Shown: positions 8,284 through 17,652, numbered from the stretch's first letter. The stretch is 64,000 nt of DNA from UBA1801 sp035353395 (GCA_035353395.1 DAOPZL010000010.1:10491-74490), one strand, 5' to 3'. A program made the numbers and translations. Notes: generated by a model from the letters alone, not told the origin.

Positions 8284-9093
8284 TCAGCGGCGGATCTGGG
8301 CGCCCACGTCGGCCACGGATACCGCCATCGCATCGCCGACGAGCCGGAGGGTCAGGCGGATGTCCCGGCCGTCCGCGAGGTAGATGGCCTGGATCTGCAC
8401 GCTGGCGCCCTGGGATCCGCCCTCGATCTCCCAGCCCGCGGCCTCCAGGGCCTGGCGGTAGCTCGTCACGAACTCCTGGGGGGAGGGAGGCGCCGGAAGG
8501 GCGTACTCCTTCTCGATCCAGCGCACCATCGCGAACCCCTGCCGGCCTCCCCCGAGATCGGCGATCACCGGAGACTGGCTGGCGGCCGTGGCCACCAGCT
8601 CCGCTCCGGGCCAGGGGGCCACGTAGGGGAAGTCCTTGTCCGGTGCCGGGATCTCGGGGGTCTTCCCCGGGCGGACCAGGGTGATCGTCCGGGGCTGGCC
8701 CGGCTGGACGAGCACCACGCCGAGGGCGGCGGAGCCCGCGGGGCTCACCTTGGCCCAGAAGGTCCGGGCCTCCCTGTCGTAGCGGGCCACGCCCCGCTGC
8801 TCCCACTGCCAGGTCCAGCCGCCCGCCGCCAGGGCCGGCTTCAGGATCTGCTGGAGGGAGAGGACGCTCGCGCGGGCCCCGGAGGACTCCAGGAGGAACC
8901 GCCAGGTCTTGCCCTTGACGGCGAGGCGCTGGGGCGGCTGGATGCCGACGGGCTTGATCTCGAAGTTCTCCTGGTCGAAGTCGCTGACCCGGAGGCTGTC
9001 CGGCCGGATCCTGAGGCCGGGCGGGAGGGGGAAGGCCAGGGGAAGGGCGGGGGCCTCCTGGACCTGCGCCGGGACGAGGAGCAGCGGAATCAT
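8284..9093 (-). CDS. Secreted hypothetical protein
   Basis: A 269-residue protein with a short hydrophobic N-terminus (MIPLLLVPAQVQEAP) that could be an export signal. The body alternates predicted strands and Pro/Gly loops, with repeated aromatic-containing blocks (GWTWQWEQ; FPYVAPWPGAEL; GFAMVRWIEKEYAL), suggesting two related beta-rich lobes. No catalytic motif or known family is recognised; a vague likeness to the N-terminal part of some OmpA-linked proteins is not enough to name it. It converges on bfr and is read toward it, separate from cheD by about 65 bases. Confidence 0.5.
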   Translation of the reverse strand: MIPLLLVPAQVQEAPALPLAFPLPPGLRIRPDSLRVSDFDQENFEIKPVGIQPPQRLAVKGKTWRFLLESSGARASVLSLQQILKPALAAGGWTWQWEQRGVARYDREARTFWAKVSPAGSAALGVVLVQPGQPRTITLVRPGKTPEIPAPDKDFPYVAPWPGAELVATAASQSPVIADLGGGRQGFAMVRWIEKEYALPAPPSPQEFVTSYRQALEAAGWEIEGGSQGASVQIQAIYLADGRDIRLTLRLVGDAMAVSVADVGAQIRR

Positions 9094-9157
9094 GCTCCCA
9101 GCATGACGCAGGGAGCGGCGGGGCGGAAGCGGGAGGCCGGCGATGCCCCGGCCCGGT

Positions 9158-9724
9158 TCACGACGGCCGCCTCCGGGGCCGGAAGGGTTCGGGTTCGGGA
9201 GCCTCCTCCCCGTCCTGGAGCCGGGTTCCCTGGCGGACCCACACGTCCCCGCTCCAGAGCTCGAAGATCACCCTCCGCTGCGAGACGCCCGCAAGGTCCG
9301 CCTTCGCGATCCTGAAGCCGCACGCGCCGAGGAGTCGCTCGCCCACGTAGATGTTCTTGGAGCCGATCGACAGGATGTCGTCGAGGGAGAGGCCGGGGGA
9401 CATGTTGCTCCCGCCGAACATCTTGACGTGGAACTCGGCGGGCTGGAGGCCCCGGCTCAGGAACCAGTCCGAGATGGCCGGGATCACCTCCTGGGCGTAG
9501 CAGCCTTCGACACGGTCCCTGACGGCGGGACGGGAGGGCAGGAGGTAGTGGCACATGGCCCCGATCCTCAGCTCGGGGTGCCAGAAGGTGACGGCCACGC
9601 AGGAACCCAGGAGGGTGTGGATCCGGGTCCGCTCGTCGCCGAAGGCGTAGTCCCCGGGATGGAGGAACACCTCCCTGGGCTCGAAGTCCGGAAGCATGGG
9701 CACGCCTTCACCGACGGCACGCAC
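9158..9724 (-). CDS. cheD: Chemoreceptor glutamine deamidase CheD
   Basis: A 188-residue CheD-family protein. The catalytic Cys lies in TLLGSCVAVTFW, and the His in IGAMCHYLLP, with the later strand KNIYVGERLL also typical. CheD deamidates selected Gln residues in chemoreceptors to Glu, tuning their signalling, and in some bacteria interacts with CheC. It lies 17 bases after the chemoreceptor's stop codon on the same strand, so receptor and modifier are probably co-expressed. The C-terminus has a Pro/Glu/Arg tail not expected in short CheDs. Confidence 0.88.
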   Translation of the reverse strand: MRAVGEGVPMLPDFEPREVFLHPGDYAFGDERTRIHTLLGSCVAVTFWHPELRIGAMCHYLLPSRPAVRDRVEGCYAQEVIPAISDWFLSRGLQPAEFHVKMFGGSNMSPGLSLDDILSIGSKNIYVGERLLGACGFRIAKADLAGVSQRRVIFELWSGDVWVRQGTRLQDGEEAPEPEPFRPRRRPS

Positions 9725-9741
9725 GGAGGCGCCGTCCTCCC

Positions 9742-11604
9742 TCAGAACCGGATGAAGTCACGTTCGTTCACCTCCTTTCCGAGAGGTGCCTTGGGGGCCG
9801 GGTGCCGGTCGGTCATCTTGATCGGGCTCTTCGGGGCGGGCTTCCGGGCGGGCTCGGTCCTCGCTCCCGCCAGCGTGAAGAACTCCATGGTGGACTGGAG
9901 CTCCTGGGCCTGGGAGCTCACCTCCTCGGAGGTGGAGGCCAGCTCCTCGGAGGCCGCCGCGTTGTGCTGGACGGCCTGGCTGATCTGGCTGAGGGCCGTG
10001 TTGATCTGCTTGACGCCGGAATTCTGCTCGGCGGAGGCGGCCGCGATCTCCTGGACGAGATCGGACGTCTTCTGGATGGACGGCACGATGGTGTCCAGGA
10101 GGGTCCCCGCATGTTCGGCCAGCCCCACGCTGCCGGAGGCCAGGCGGCTGATCTCCTCGGCGGCGACCTGGCTGCGCTCGGCCAGCTTGCGCACCTCGGC
10201 GGCCACCACCGCGAAGCCCTTGCCGTGCTCCCCGGCGCGTCCCGCCTCGATGGCGGCGTTGAGGGCCAGGAGGTTGGTCTGGTAGGCGATGTCGTCGATG
10301 ATGGCGATCTTCTGGGCGATCTGCTTCATGGCGGCGACGGTCTCCTTGACGGCCTTGCCGCCCTCGTTCGTCTCGCCGGCGGTCCGGGTGGCGATGTCGC
10401 CCGTGACCTTGGCGTTCTCGTTGTTCTGGGCGATGGAGGCGCTCATCTCCTCCATGGAGGCGCTGGTCTCCTCCACGCTGGCGGCCTGCTGGGAGGCGCC
10501 CTGGCTCAGGGACTGGGCCGTGGTGTTGAGCTGCTCGGCCGCGCTGGCGAGCGTGCCGGCGGCATCCCTGACCGAGTTGATCGTGGCCGTGAGCTTGTCC
10601 ACGGTCGTGTTGCTGGCGACCTTCAGGCGGTCGAAGGCGCCCCGGTGGCTGCCCCTGATGGTCTCGGTCAAGTCGCCGCGGGCCATGGCCTCCAGCACCC
10701 GGATGTTCTCGTCGATGACCTTCCCGCAGGTCCCGGAGAGGAGGTTGAGGGAGTCGCCCAGCTCCTTGATGTAGCCCTGCTTGCCGGCCGTGTCCACGCG
10801 CTGGGTCAGGTCCCCGCGGCTGGCCGCCCCCACGACCTTCTGGGTGTCCGACACCATGGACGCGAGGGAGTCGACCATGGTCCCCATGGCCGCCATCATG
10901 CTGGTCCGGTCGCCCTCGGCCGTCCGGACCTGGACGTTCAGGTCGCCCTCCGCGATGCTCCGGGCGATCTCCGCGGCGGTCCTGGGTTCGCCCCCCACCT
11001 GCCTGCGGATCAGCCGGGTGACCAGGATGCCTAGCAGGATGGCGGCGCCGAAGCCGATGAGGATGGCGACGGTGATCTGCGTGCGGATCCTCCCCGCCGT
11101 GGTCCGGCTGAGCAGGAAGTTCTCCTGGGCGGCCGCTCCGCTCAGCTTCACGATCTCCTCCAGGGCGCCCTCGGCCACGCCGTAGGCCGGCGTGCTGTTG
11201 GCGAAGATGTATTTGGTGCCCTCGGCCTCCTTGCCCTGGAGGTAGAGCTCGACGCCCTTCCTGGCGGAGGTCTCGTAGGTCGTCCAGGCCTGGTCGAACT
11301 TCGCCCAGAGCTGCCTCTCCTGGTCCGTCATGGCGGCGCCCTTGGCCTGCTTCGTCCGGTCGATGAGTTCCCGCATCCGCGCGGCGTGCTCGTCCATCAG
11401 CTTCACGTAGCCCTTCCGGAGATCCAGGTCCTTCCGGACCATGAAGTTGTTCAGGCGCCGGACGTGCTGGAGGGCCTGGTAGTTGGCCGCGCCGACGTCC
11501 CGCACGGGCGCGAGCTGCTTCTCGTACATCTCGGTGTTCAGGCCGGCGACCCGGCCGACGCTGGACATCCCGATCAGTCCGATGCCGAGGGCGACGACCG
11601 CCAC
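9742..11604 (-). CDS. Methyl-accepting chemotaxis protein, start disrupted
   Basis: A chemoreceptor with a 4-helix-bundle sensor region (about residues 20-160), a second membrane helix (TVAILIGFGAAILLGILVT), a HAMP domain and a long coiled-coil signalling domain with the conserved tip (IDDIAYQTNLLALNAAIEAGRAGEHGKGFAVVA is within it). The natural start appears to be ATG 11661, giving MN then a stop (TGA) then FKQFNLAPQL; codon 3 is usually Trp (TGG) in such receptors. The only downstream start, GTG 11604, removes half of the first membrane helix. A single G-to-A change or a base error explains it. A glutamate-rich pentapeptide tether for CheR is not seen. Confidence 0.75.
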   Translation of the reverse strand: MAVVALGIGLIGMSSVGRVAGLNTEMYEKQLAPVRDVGAANYQALQHVRRLNNFMVRKDLDLRKGYVKLMDEHAARMRELIDRTKQAKGAAMTDQERQLWAKFDQAWTTYETSARKGVELYLQGKEAEGTKYIFANSTPAYGVAEGALEEIVKLSGAAAQENFLLSRTTAGRIRTQITVAILIGFGAAILLGILVTRLIRRQVGGEPRTAAEIARSIAEGDLNVQVRTAEGDRTSMMAAMGTMVDSLASMVSDTQKVVGAASRGDLTQRVDTAGKQGYIKELGDSLNLLSGTCGKVIDENIRVLEAMARGDLTETIRGSHRGAFDRLKVASNTTVDKLTATINSVRDAAGTLASAAEQLNTTAQSLSQGASQQAASVEETSASMEEMSASIAQNNENAKVTGDIATRTAGETNEGGKAVKETVAAMKQIAQKIAIIDDIAYQTNLLALNAAIEAGRAGEHGKGFAVVAAEVRKLAERSQVAAEEISRLASGSVGLAEHAGTLLDTIVPSIQKTSDLVQEIAAASAEQNSGVKQINTALSQISQAVQHNAAASEELASTSEEVSSQAQELQSTMEFFTLAGARTEPARKPAPKSPIKMTDRHPAPKAPLGKEVNERDFIRF

Positions 11605-11739
11605 CAGGCAGAAGGAGAGGATGAGTTGGGGTGCGAGGTTGAACTGCTTGAATCAGTTCATGGTCGGCTCCAGTGCGGGATGGGGTCCTGGTGGGAATGC
11701 CCGGGGCAGGTCCCTGCCCGGACGGGTCGGCGTCGGGTT

Positions 11740-12111
11740 TCACGGGGCCTGGACGAGCCTGGAGACGGCCCCGACCAGCTGCTCGGGCCGGAAGGGCTTG
11801 ACCATCCAGGCGCGGGCTCCGGCGGCCTGCCCCTCGCGCTTCTTGTCCTCGCCGGCCTCGGTGGTGAGCATGATGACGGGCGTGAACTTGTAGTCCGGCA
11901 GGTTTCGGAGGGACCGGAGGAAGGTGATGCCGTCCATGTTCGGCATGTTCACGTCGCAGATCACGAGGTGGATCCTCTGGCCCTTGAGCCTCGAAAGGGC
12001 GTCCCGTCCGTCGCTGGCCTCGAGGATCTCGTAGCCCGCCTGGCTCAGCGCGATGCGGACCACCTGCCGGAGGCTGGTGGAATCGTCGATGATCATGATC
12101 GTCTTGGCCAT
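11740..12111 (-). CDS. CheY-like response regulator
   Basis: A 123-residue stand-alone receiver domain. The acidic pocket is Asp9-Asp10, the phospho-acceptor Asp53 (VICDVNMPNMDG), the switch Thr83 and Lys105 in VKPF. No output domain follows, so it acts as CheY-type messenger or phosphate sink. It is first in a minus-strand chemotaxis set with the receptor and cheD. Which kinase phosphorylates it cannot be told; no cheA is in the window. Confidence 0.85.
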   Translation of the reverse strand: MAKTIMIIDDSTSLRQVVRIALSQAGYEILEASDGRDALSRLKGQRIHLVICDVNMPNMDGITFLRSLRNLPDYKFTPVIMLTTEAGEDKKREGQAAGARAWMVKPFRPEQLVGAVSRLVQAP

Positions 12112-12477
12112 ACGTCTGTCCGGAAGAGGCGAGCGCCGAAGGATCGGAACGGCAGGGACGGATTCGGGGAGTCGGAAATGTGTCTGAAATCGCAGTATTT
12201 GTAAAAATACGACTGTAATAATGATTGAAAAAATTTCACAAATTAAATAACTAGCTTAGTAATCTATAGTTTGAAATTCATTCACAAATCCTGTTCCATC
12301 ATGAAGACTCTTAAATAATCGACCTCGCGGACGGTCTCTTGAGAAAAATGTAACCGCCGCCCAGGTGGGAGCAACCATTTCTGGCAGCCTCGGGGATTCC
12401 AGTGTTGATAGCCTCTCTGGAGATGCCGGATCCCCTCCCGACGATCCAGGCGAAACCTTCCCTGTTCATCGAGGCGA
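12112..12477. promoter_or_regulatory. AT-rich divergent promoter region of cheY-like and pepD genes
   Basis: The 366 bases between divergent genes contain an AT-rich island (about 12180-12330) that contrasts sharply with the GC-rich flanks. On the minus strand a TTTACA word (about 12210) could be a -35 for the chemotaxis genes, but no strict -10 pairs with it. No gene is supported. Confidence 0.4.
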
Positions 12478-13929
12478 ATGATGGAAACCCTGCTGCAGAA
12501 TCCGGATACCCGGGCCCTCTGGGCCTATTTCCTGGAGCTTTCGAAGATCCCCAGGGGGTCCAAGGCCGAGGCGGCCGCCGCCGACTGGGTGGCGGAACAG
12601 GGCCAGGCCCTGGGCTGCCGGGTGGAGCGGGACGCCATCGGCAACGTGCTGATCCGGAAGCCGGGCACGCCCGGGCGCGAGAACCGCCCCGTCCTGGCGC
12701 TGCAGGCCCACGTGGACATGGTCTGCGAGCAGAACGAGGGCACCGGCCACGACTTCCTGAAGGATCCCCTGAAGCTCGTGCTGGAAGGGGACCATCTGCG
12801 GGCCACGGGCACCACCCTGGGGGCCGACAACGGCGTGGGCGTCTGCGCCGGCCTGGCCCTGCTGGCCAGCAAGAACATCGCCCACGGGCCCATCGAAGTG
12901 CTGGTCACGGTGGACGAGGAGACCGGCCTCACCGGGGCGACCAACCTCGCGGCCGAATGGCTGGACGCGAAGTACCTGCTGAACCTGGACAGCGAGGAGG
13001 AAGGTGTCCTGACCATCGGCTGCGCGGGCGGGGCGGACACCAACGCCACCCGCAAGGTGGTCTTCGGCGCCCCGGCCCCGGGGAAGAAGGCCTACCGACT
13101 GAAGGTCTCCGGACTGAAGGGCGGGCACTCGGGTTCCGACATCCACACGGGGCGCGGGAACGCCATCCGCCTTCTGGCGCAGCTCCTTGGCGCCATGAGG
13201 GTCCGCTACGGCCTGGAGCTGGCGAGCGTCGAGGGCGGGAACAAGCGCAACGCCATTCCCCGGGAGGCCTCCGCGGTCTTCTTCATGGACCCCGCCAGGG
13301 AAGGCGCCTTCCGCGACGAACTGGCCGGGCATGCGGACCACTGGAAGTCCGCCCTCGGCTCCATCGAGCCGGGCCTCGCCATGGACCTGCGGGACGCCTC
13401 GGCGGATCGCGTCATGTCCCCGGCGGACGCGGCCGGCACGGTCAACCTCCTGCTCGGCCTGCCCAACGGCGTCGAGGCCATGAGCCCCGACATCCCCGGC
13501 CTGACCCAGACCTCCACGAACCTCGGCGTGGTGCACACCCGGGAGGATTCGGTGGAAGTCACCCTGCTGACGCGCAGCTCCATCGACGCCTCCAAGTTCG
13601 CGCTGACCGAGCGGATCGCCGCGGTGTGCGCCCTGGCCGGCTTCGAGTCCGAGATCGACAGCGCCTACTCCGGCTGGAAGCCCGAGCCCTCCTCCGCGCT
13701 GGTGAAGCTCGTGGACCGGACCTACCAGGACCTCTTCGGGAAGCCCATGGTGGTCTCCGCCATCCACGCCGGCCTGGAATGCGGTCTCATCGGACAGAAG
13801 TATCCCAGCATGGAGATGGTCTCCCTCGGCCCCGACATGTGGGAAGTCCACACGCCGAGCGAGCACGTGAGCGTGTCCTCCATGGCCAGGACCTGGAAGC
13901 TCCTGGTCCGGATCGCCGAGACGGTGTAG
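12478..13929 (+). CDS. pepD: Aminoacyl-histidine dipeptidase (M20C)
   Basis: A 483-residue cytosolic metallopeptidase of the PepD family, which cleaves Xaa-His and other dipeptides with two zinc ions. Visible motifs: LALQAHVDMV (first metal His and the D-x-D equivalent), GADNGVGVCAGLAL, the catalytic DEETGLTGA, the SGLKGGHSG dimerisation stretch, and late HAGLECGLIG and EVHTPSE. The length matches the family (about 485). Two in-frame ATGs (12478 and 12481) follow a GAGG site. It stands alone, with a strong terminator after it. Confidence 0.92.
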   Translation: MMETLLQNPDTRALWAYFLELSKIPRGSKAEAAAADWVAEQGQALGCRVERDAIGNVLIRKPGTPGRENRPVLALQAHVDMVCEQNEGTGHDFLKDPLKLVLEGDHLRATGTTLGADNGVGVCAGLALLASKNIAHGPIEVLVTVDEETGLTGATNLAAEWLDAKYLLNLDSEEEGVLTIGCAGGADTNATRKVVFGAPAPGKKAYRLKVSGLKGGHSGSDIHTGRGNAIRLLAQLLGAMRVRYGLELASVEGGNKRNAIPREASAVFFMDPAREGAFRDELAGHADHWKSALGSIEPGLAMDLRDASADRVMSPADAAGTVNLLLGLPNGVEAMSPDIPGLTQTSTNLGVVHTREDSVEVTLLTRSSIDASKFALTERIAAVCALAGFESEIDSAYSGWKPEPSSALVKLVDRTYQDLFGKPMVVSAIHAGLECGLIGQKYPSMEMVSLGPDMWEVHTPSEHVSVSSMARTWKLLVRIAETV

Positions 13930-13946
13930 CTGCAAGGCGCTTCTCG

Positions 13947-13986
13947 CCACGGGGAAGGGCCGCGTCTCCGCGGCCCTTTCCCGTGG
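13947..13986. terminator. Bidirectional hairpin between convergent genes
   Basis: CCACGGG and CCCGTGG flank a second stem (AAGGGCCGCG with CGCGGCCCTT) around a TCTC loop, giving a ~17-bp hairpin between the pepD stop and the convergent lipoprotein gene's stop. Confidence 0.75.
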
Positions 13987-14003
13987 CTCTTCGGCTTGGG
14001 ACT

Positions 14004-14630
14004 CTAGGGCGTCGGGGGCAGCGCGGTGGGCTTGTAGCCTTCGGCGAAGGTGATGGGGAAGCCCTGTTTCAGCTCGTTGAACAGGGCCAGGCTGACGGCC
14101 TTTTCCTGCTTCTGCCGCCAGACGCCGGTGAGCTGGGTCTTCACCTCCTCGAAGGGCGGGAGGGCCGGGGCCTGCCCCTGCCCCTGGCTCGCGGCGGCCT
14201 TCTGTTCCTGGGCGAGGCCGTCGTAGATGGCTTTCAGGTCGGCGTCGGTGGGGCCGGCCTTGGGCATGCGCTTCTCCATGAGGGCCTGGAAGTAGACCTG
14301 GGCGATCCGCTGCTCCAGGATCACGGACATGTGGGGATCCTTGTCCATCCCCTCCTTCTTGGCCTTTTGGATCATGGACTTCTGGAGGGCCAGGGACTCG
14401 AGGAACTGGTTGCGCTGTTCCTTCAGGGCCTCGTTCTTGAGCAGGGCCTCGGCCTTCTGCTCGTCCCCGAGGACGGCCTTCAGCACTTCCTTGAACTGGG
14501 CCTCGGTGATCTTCTCCCCGGCCACGGTGACGAGGACCTGGGTCTTGTCCTTGGGCTGGTTCCTGCATCCCAGGAAGCCCAGGGCGACCAGGCCCCCGAT
14601 TCCGATCCACTGCGCGGCCCGCATCTTCAT
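14004..14630 (-). CDS. Probable lipoprotein with SurA-like N-terminal fold
   Basis: A 208-residue protein starting at ATG 14630 after a GGAGAG site. The signal region VALGFLGC suggests a lipidated Cys near residue 22. The mature part has VTVAGEKITEAQFKEVLKAV, typical of SurA/PrsA-type chaperone N-domains, followed by long Gln/Lys-rich helices and no recognisable parvulin (PpiC) domain. It probably acts as a periplasmic chaperone-like or envelope-assembly lipoprotein. Assignment rests on pattern only. It is convergent with pepD and divergent from the small glutaredoxin-like gene. Confidence 0.6.
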   Translation of the reverse strand: MKMRAAQWIGIGGLVALGFLGCRNQPKDKTQVLVTVAGEKITEAQFKEVLKAVLGDEQKAEALLKNEALKEQRNQFLESLALQKSMIQKAKKEGMDKDPHMSVILEQRIAQVYFQALMEKRMPKAGPTDADLKAIYDGLAQEQKAAASQGQGQAPALPPFEEVKTQLTGVWRQKQEKAVSLALFNELKQGFPITFAEGYKPTALPPTP

Positions 14631-14708
14631 GCCACTCTCCTTGACGCATCCTCCAGGATGACAGTCCGGGCGGCATTTCCCCAGCCTGGATTGTGGTACC
14701 GTCGAAGG

Positions 14709-15005
14709 ATGGCGGGCATCCCGGCGCTGCAAGGCATCGATCTCCAGGTCTATACGGCGGCCTGGTGCGGGGACTGCAGGCGCCTGGAGCGCTGGCTCGC
14801 GGGGAACCAGGTGGCCTGCGAGAAGGTGAACATCGAACATGTGGCGGGCGCCGCCGAGCGCCTGGAGCGGGAAACCGGCAAGCGGGCCATCCCCTTCCTC
14901 CTGGTGAACGGCAAACGCTGGGTGAGGGGCTACCACCGGGAACTGCCCGGCCGGTTCGATCCCGGGCTGCTGGTGGAGGAGATCCTGGCCGCCGCCGGGG
15001 ACTGA
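14709..15005 (+). CDS. Glutaredoxin-like protein
   Basis: A 98-residue single thioredoxin-fold protein. The redox motif is WCGDC near residues 19-23 (TAAWCGDCRRLERWL), followed by IEHVAG and a cis-Pro region (KRAIPFLLVNGKRWVRGY). CGDC resembles the CPDC/CGDC motifs of NrdH and mycoredoxin-like glutaredoxins, so a cytosolic thiol-disulfide role is likely. The stop overlaps nothing but touches the convergent ftsK stop (15006). Confidence 0.75.
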   Translation: MAGIPALQGIDLQVYTAAWCGDCRRLERWLAGNQVACEKVNIEHVAGAAERLERETGKRAIPFLLVNGKRWVRGYHRELPGRFDPGLLVEEILAAAGD

Positions 15006-17642
15006 TCATTCCTCCCCGACGAGGACCTCCCTGGGTTTCCCGGCGCCCCGGTCCTGTCCGATGAGGCCCTCCTCCTCCATCCGGTCGATGAGCCTGGCCG
15101 CGCGGCCGTACCCGATGTTCAGCTTGCGCTGCAGGAGGCTCGTGCTGGCCTTCCGCTCGCGCTTCACGACGGCCACCGCCCGGTCGTAGATGTCGTCGCC
15201 GCCGGCGGTGAGGGCCCCCTCCGGGGTCTGGGCGGCCGCGTCCTCCTCGGTCGCCATGGCGTCGAGGAGGGCCTTGTTGTAGTCGGGACGGCCCCGTTCC
15301 TTCAGCCATTCCGCGAGGCGCAGGATCTCCTCCTCGGTGATGAGGGGGGCATGGATGCGGCGCGGGCGCGCGTTTCCCGGGGCGAGGAAGAGGGCGTCGC
15401 CCTTGCCCAGGAGCTGTTCGCCGCCGCTGCCGTCCAGGATGGTGCGGCTGTCGATCTTGGAGTTCACGCGGTAGCTGAGGCGGGCCGGCAGGTTGGCCTT
15501 GATCACGCCGGTGACGATGTCCACGGACGGGCGCTGGGTGGCCAGGATCAGGTGGATGCCCACGGCCCGGGCCTTCTGGGCGATGCGGGCGATGGACTCC
15601 TCCACTTCCGCCCGGCAGACCATCATGAGGTCCGCCAGCTCGTCGATGATCACGACGACGTAGGGCAGGGGCTCGAGGAAGGCCGGCCGGTCCATCCAGC
15701 GGGGGTTCGGCGTGCGGTCGGTGAGGTCGATGGAGCCTCCCGCCTCGAGGAGCTTGGCGTTGAAACCCTCCAGGTTCCGCACGGAGAGCATGGCCAGGCG
15801 CTTGTAGCGGTCCTCCATCTGGGCGACCACCCACTTGAGGACGCGCCCCGCCTCCTTCATGTCGGTGACCACGGGGGCCCAGAGGTGGGGGATGTCCTCG
15901 TAGATCCCCAGCTCCACCATCTTGGGATCCACGAGGATCAGCTTCACTTCGCTGGGCATGGCGCGCAGCAGGAGGGAGCAGATCATGGCGTTCACGCCCA
16001 CGCTCTTGCCGCTGCCGGTGGAGCCTCCGATGAGCAGGTGCGGCATCTTGCCGAGGTCGGTCACCACGGGGTGCCCGGCGATGTCCTTGCCCAGGGCCAG
16101 GGTCAGGAGGCTGCGCGCGTCCTTCTGGCTGGGGTCCCGGAACTGCGCGCTGTCGACCACCTCGCGGAAGCTGATGATCTCGCGGCGCTGGTTGGGCACC
16201 TCGATGCCCACCAGGTTGCGGCCGGGGATCCGGTCGATGCGCACCTTCTCGGCCTGGAGCCCGAGGGCCAGGTCCTCCTCCATGCCCAGGACCTTGGCCA
16301 GGGGCACGCCCGGATCCGGCTGGAACTCGTAGACCGTCACCACGGGGCCCGGCTGCATGCCCACCATCTGGCCCTTGACCTTGAACTCGGCCAGCTTCTG
16401 GCCGATGAGGGCCTTGGTGGACTCCAGGAAGGCGGGATCCACCCTGTGTTCCTGCTGGGGAGGATCGAAGAGCCGCCGGGGGGGCAGCTCGAGCCGGTCC
16501 ACGGGGCCGCAGGCGAGCGGCTCGGTCCTGGGCCTGGAGGAGGGTCCCGGGTCGCGCCGCGAAGGGGAAGGTTCCATGTCGGGAAGGGGGCGAAGGGGGG
16601 TCGGCTCGGTGAGTCCCAGGGGGGGCTGCTCCACCACGCGGCCGAAGCGGTCCCTGGCCACGACCGGTTCCACCAGGGGCGGCTTGGGGGGCGGGGGCGG
16701 GGGCAGGTCGCGCAGGAGGGCGGGAGGCGGGAGGGGAATGCCCGGCGTGTCCCGCTCGCCTTCGATCACCAGGGAGTCGATGGGCAGGGGGATCTCGTCC
16801 GCGGTGTCCAGCCTCATGGAGCTGATCACCGGCAGGCCGGCGTCGGGGAACGCCTGCTGGTTGGCCCTCTTGTATTCGAGCGCCTCCCGCTCGGCCCGGT
16901 TCAGGGACTCGATCGATTCCTCCTCGGCCCTCTGCCTTTCCTGGAGCTGGCTCAGCTCCCGGGCGTCGCGGGCGTCCAGGTCGGGGATGCCGTTCTTCTT
17001 CCGGAGGAAGCCGTGCCGGAGCATGCCGAGGAAGCCGCGCGCGCCCTTCGACGGCAACGGCTTGATCCAGGGCCAGGCCTTGTCGCCCATCCAGCGCTTC
17101 AGGAGACTCGCGAGGCCCCGGATCAGGACGGGGGCCAGGATGAGCAGGGAGACGAGCGCGAGGGTGCCCAGCACGAGCGGGAGTCCGACCGGGCCGAGGA
17201 TCCGGCGGAACGTGAGCCAGAGGGACGCCCCTACCCACCCCCCCCACCGCCATTGGTTGGCGGGGATCCCGTTCAGGGCGGGAAAGGTCCGGCTGCCGAA
17301 GGCGCCCAGGGACGTCCAGGCAACCAGGGCCAGGACCAGCCAGGCCAGGCGCTGGTACCACCGGGGCCTGGAGGCCGGGAAGCACTCCCACAGGACGTAG
17401 AGGGGCACGAGCCAGGCCCCGACGCCGGCGATCGTCTGCAGGAAGCCCGCCACGTAGGCGCCGAAGAGGCCGCAGATGTTCTGGATCGTCCCGCCCACCT
17501 GCCCCTGCGAGAAGGGCGGGCAGGGGTCGTTGTAGTAGAAGCTCAGCAGGGAAAGGGCCATCACCAGGGCGAAGGCTCCCGCCACGACCCTGATCAGGAT
17601 GTGCCCCATCCCTTTCACTGGACTCTCTCGTCGCGTGCGCAT
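15006..17642 (-). CDS. ftsK: DNA translocase FtsK
   Basis: An 878-residue inner-membrane DNA pump that helps resolve chromosomes at division. It has four or so N-terminal membrane helices (about 15-200), a Pro-rich linker (about 270-390), the RecA-like motor with Walker A GGSTGSGKS around residue 540 and Walker B VVVIIDELADLMM, and a C-terminal gamma winged helix (ASTSLLQRKLNIGYGRAARLIDRMEE is within it) that reads KOPS-like DNA marks. Length and order match SpoIIIE/FtsK. A second start (ATG near 17606) is possible. It follows the deacetylase by 10 bases and may share its transcript. Confidence 0.93.
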   Translation of the reverse strand: MRTRRESPVKGMGHILIRVVAGAFALVMALSLLSFYYNDPCPPFSQGQVGGTIQNICGLFGAYVAGFLQTIAGVGAWLVPLYVLWECFPASRPRWYQRLAWLVLALVAWTSLGAFGSRTFPALNGIPANQWRWGGWVGASLWLTFRRILGPVGLPLVLGTLALVSLLILAPVLIRGLASLLKRWMGDKAWPWIKPLPSKGARGFLGMLRHGFLRKKNGIPDLDARDARELSQLQERQRAEEESIESLNRAEREALEYKRANQQAFPDAGLPVISSMRLDTADEIPLPIDSLVIEGERDTPGIPLPPPALLRDLPPPPPPKPPLVEPVVARDRFGRVVEQPPLGLTEPTPLRPLPDMEPSPSRRDPGPSSRPRTEPLACGPVDRLELPPRRLFDPPQQEHRVDPAFLESTKALIGQKLAEFKVKGQMVGMQPGPVVTVYEFQPDPGVPLAKVLGMEEDLALGLQAEKVRIDRIPGRNLVGIEVPNQRREIISFREVVDSAQFRDPSQKDARSLLTLALGKDIAGHPVVTDLGKMPHLLIGGSTGSGKSVGVNAMICSLLLRAMPSEVKLILVDPKMVELGIYEDIPHLWAPVVTDMKEAGRVLKWVVAQMEDRYKRLAMLSVRNLEGFNAKLLEAGGSIDLTDRTPNPRWMDRPAFLEPLPYVVVIIDELADLMMVCRAEVEESIARIAQKARAVGIHLILATQRPSVDIVTGVIKANLPARLSYRVNSKIDSRTILDGSGGEQLLGKGDALFLAPGNARPRRIHAPLITEEEILRLAEWLKERGRPDYNKALLDAMATEEDAAAQTPEGALTAGGDDIYDRAVAVVKRERKASTSLLQRKLNIGYGRAARLIDRMEEEGLIGQDRGAGKPREVLVGEE

Positions 17643-17652
17643 GGGATCTATT

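Noticed and set aside
11650..11661. Selenocysteine or Trp-read TGA in the chemoreceptor
   Set aside because: No SECIS-like element is apparent after it and TGA is used as a normal stop in several genes of the window.
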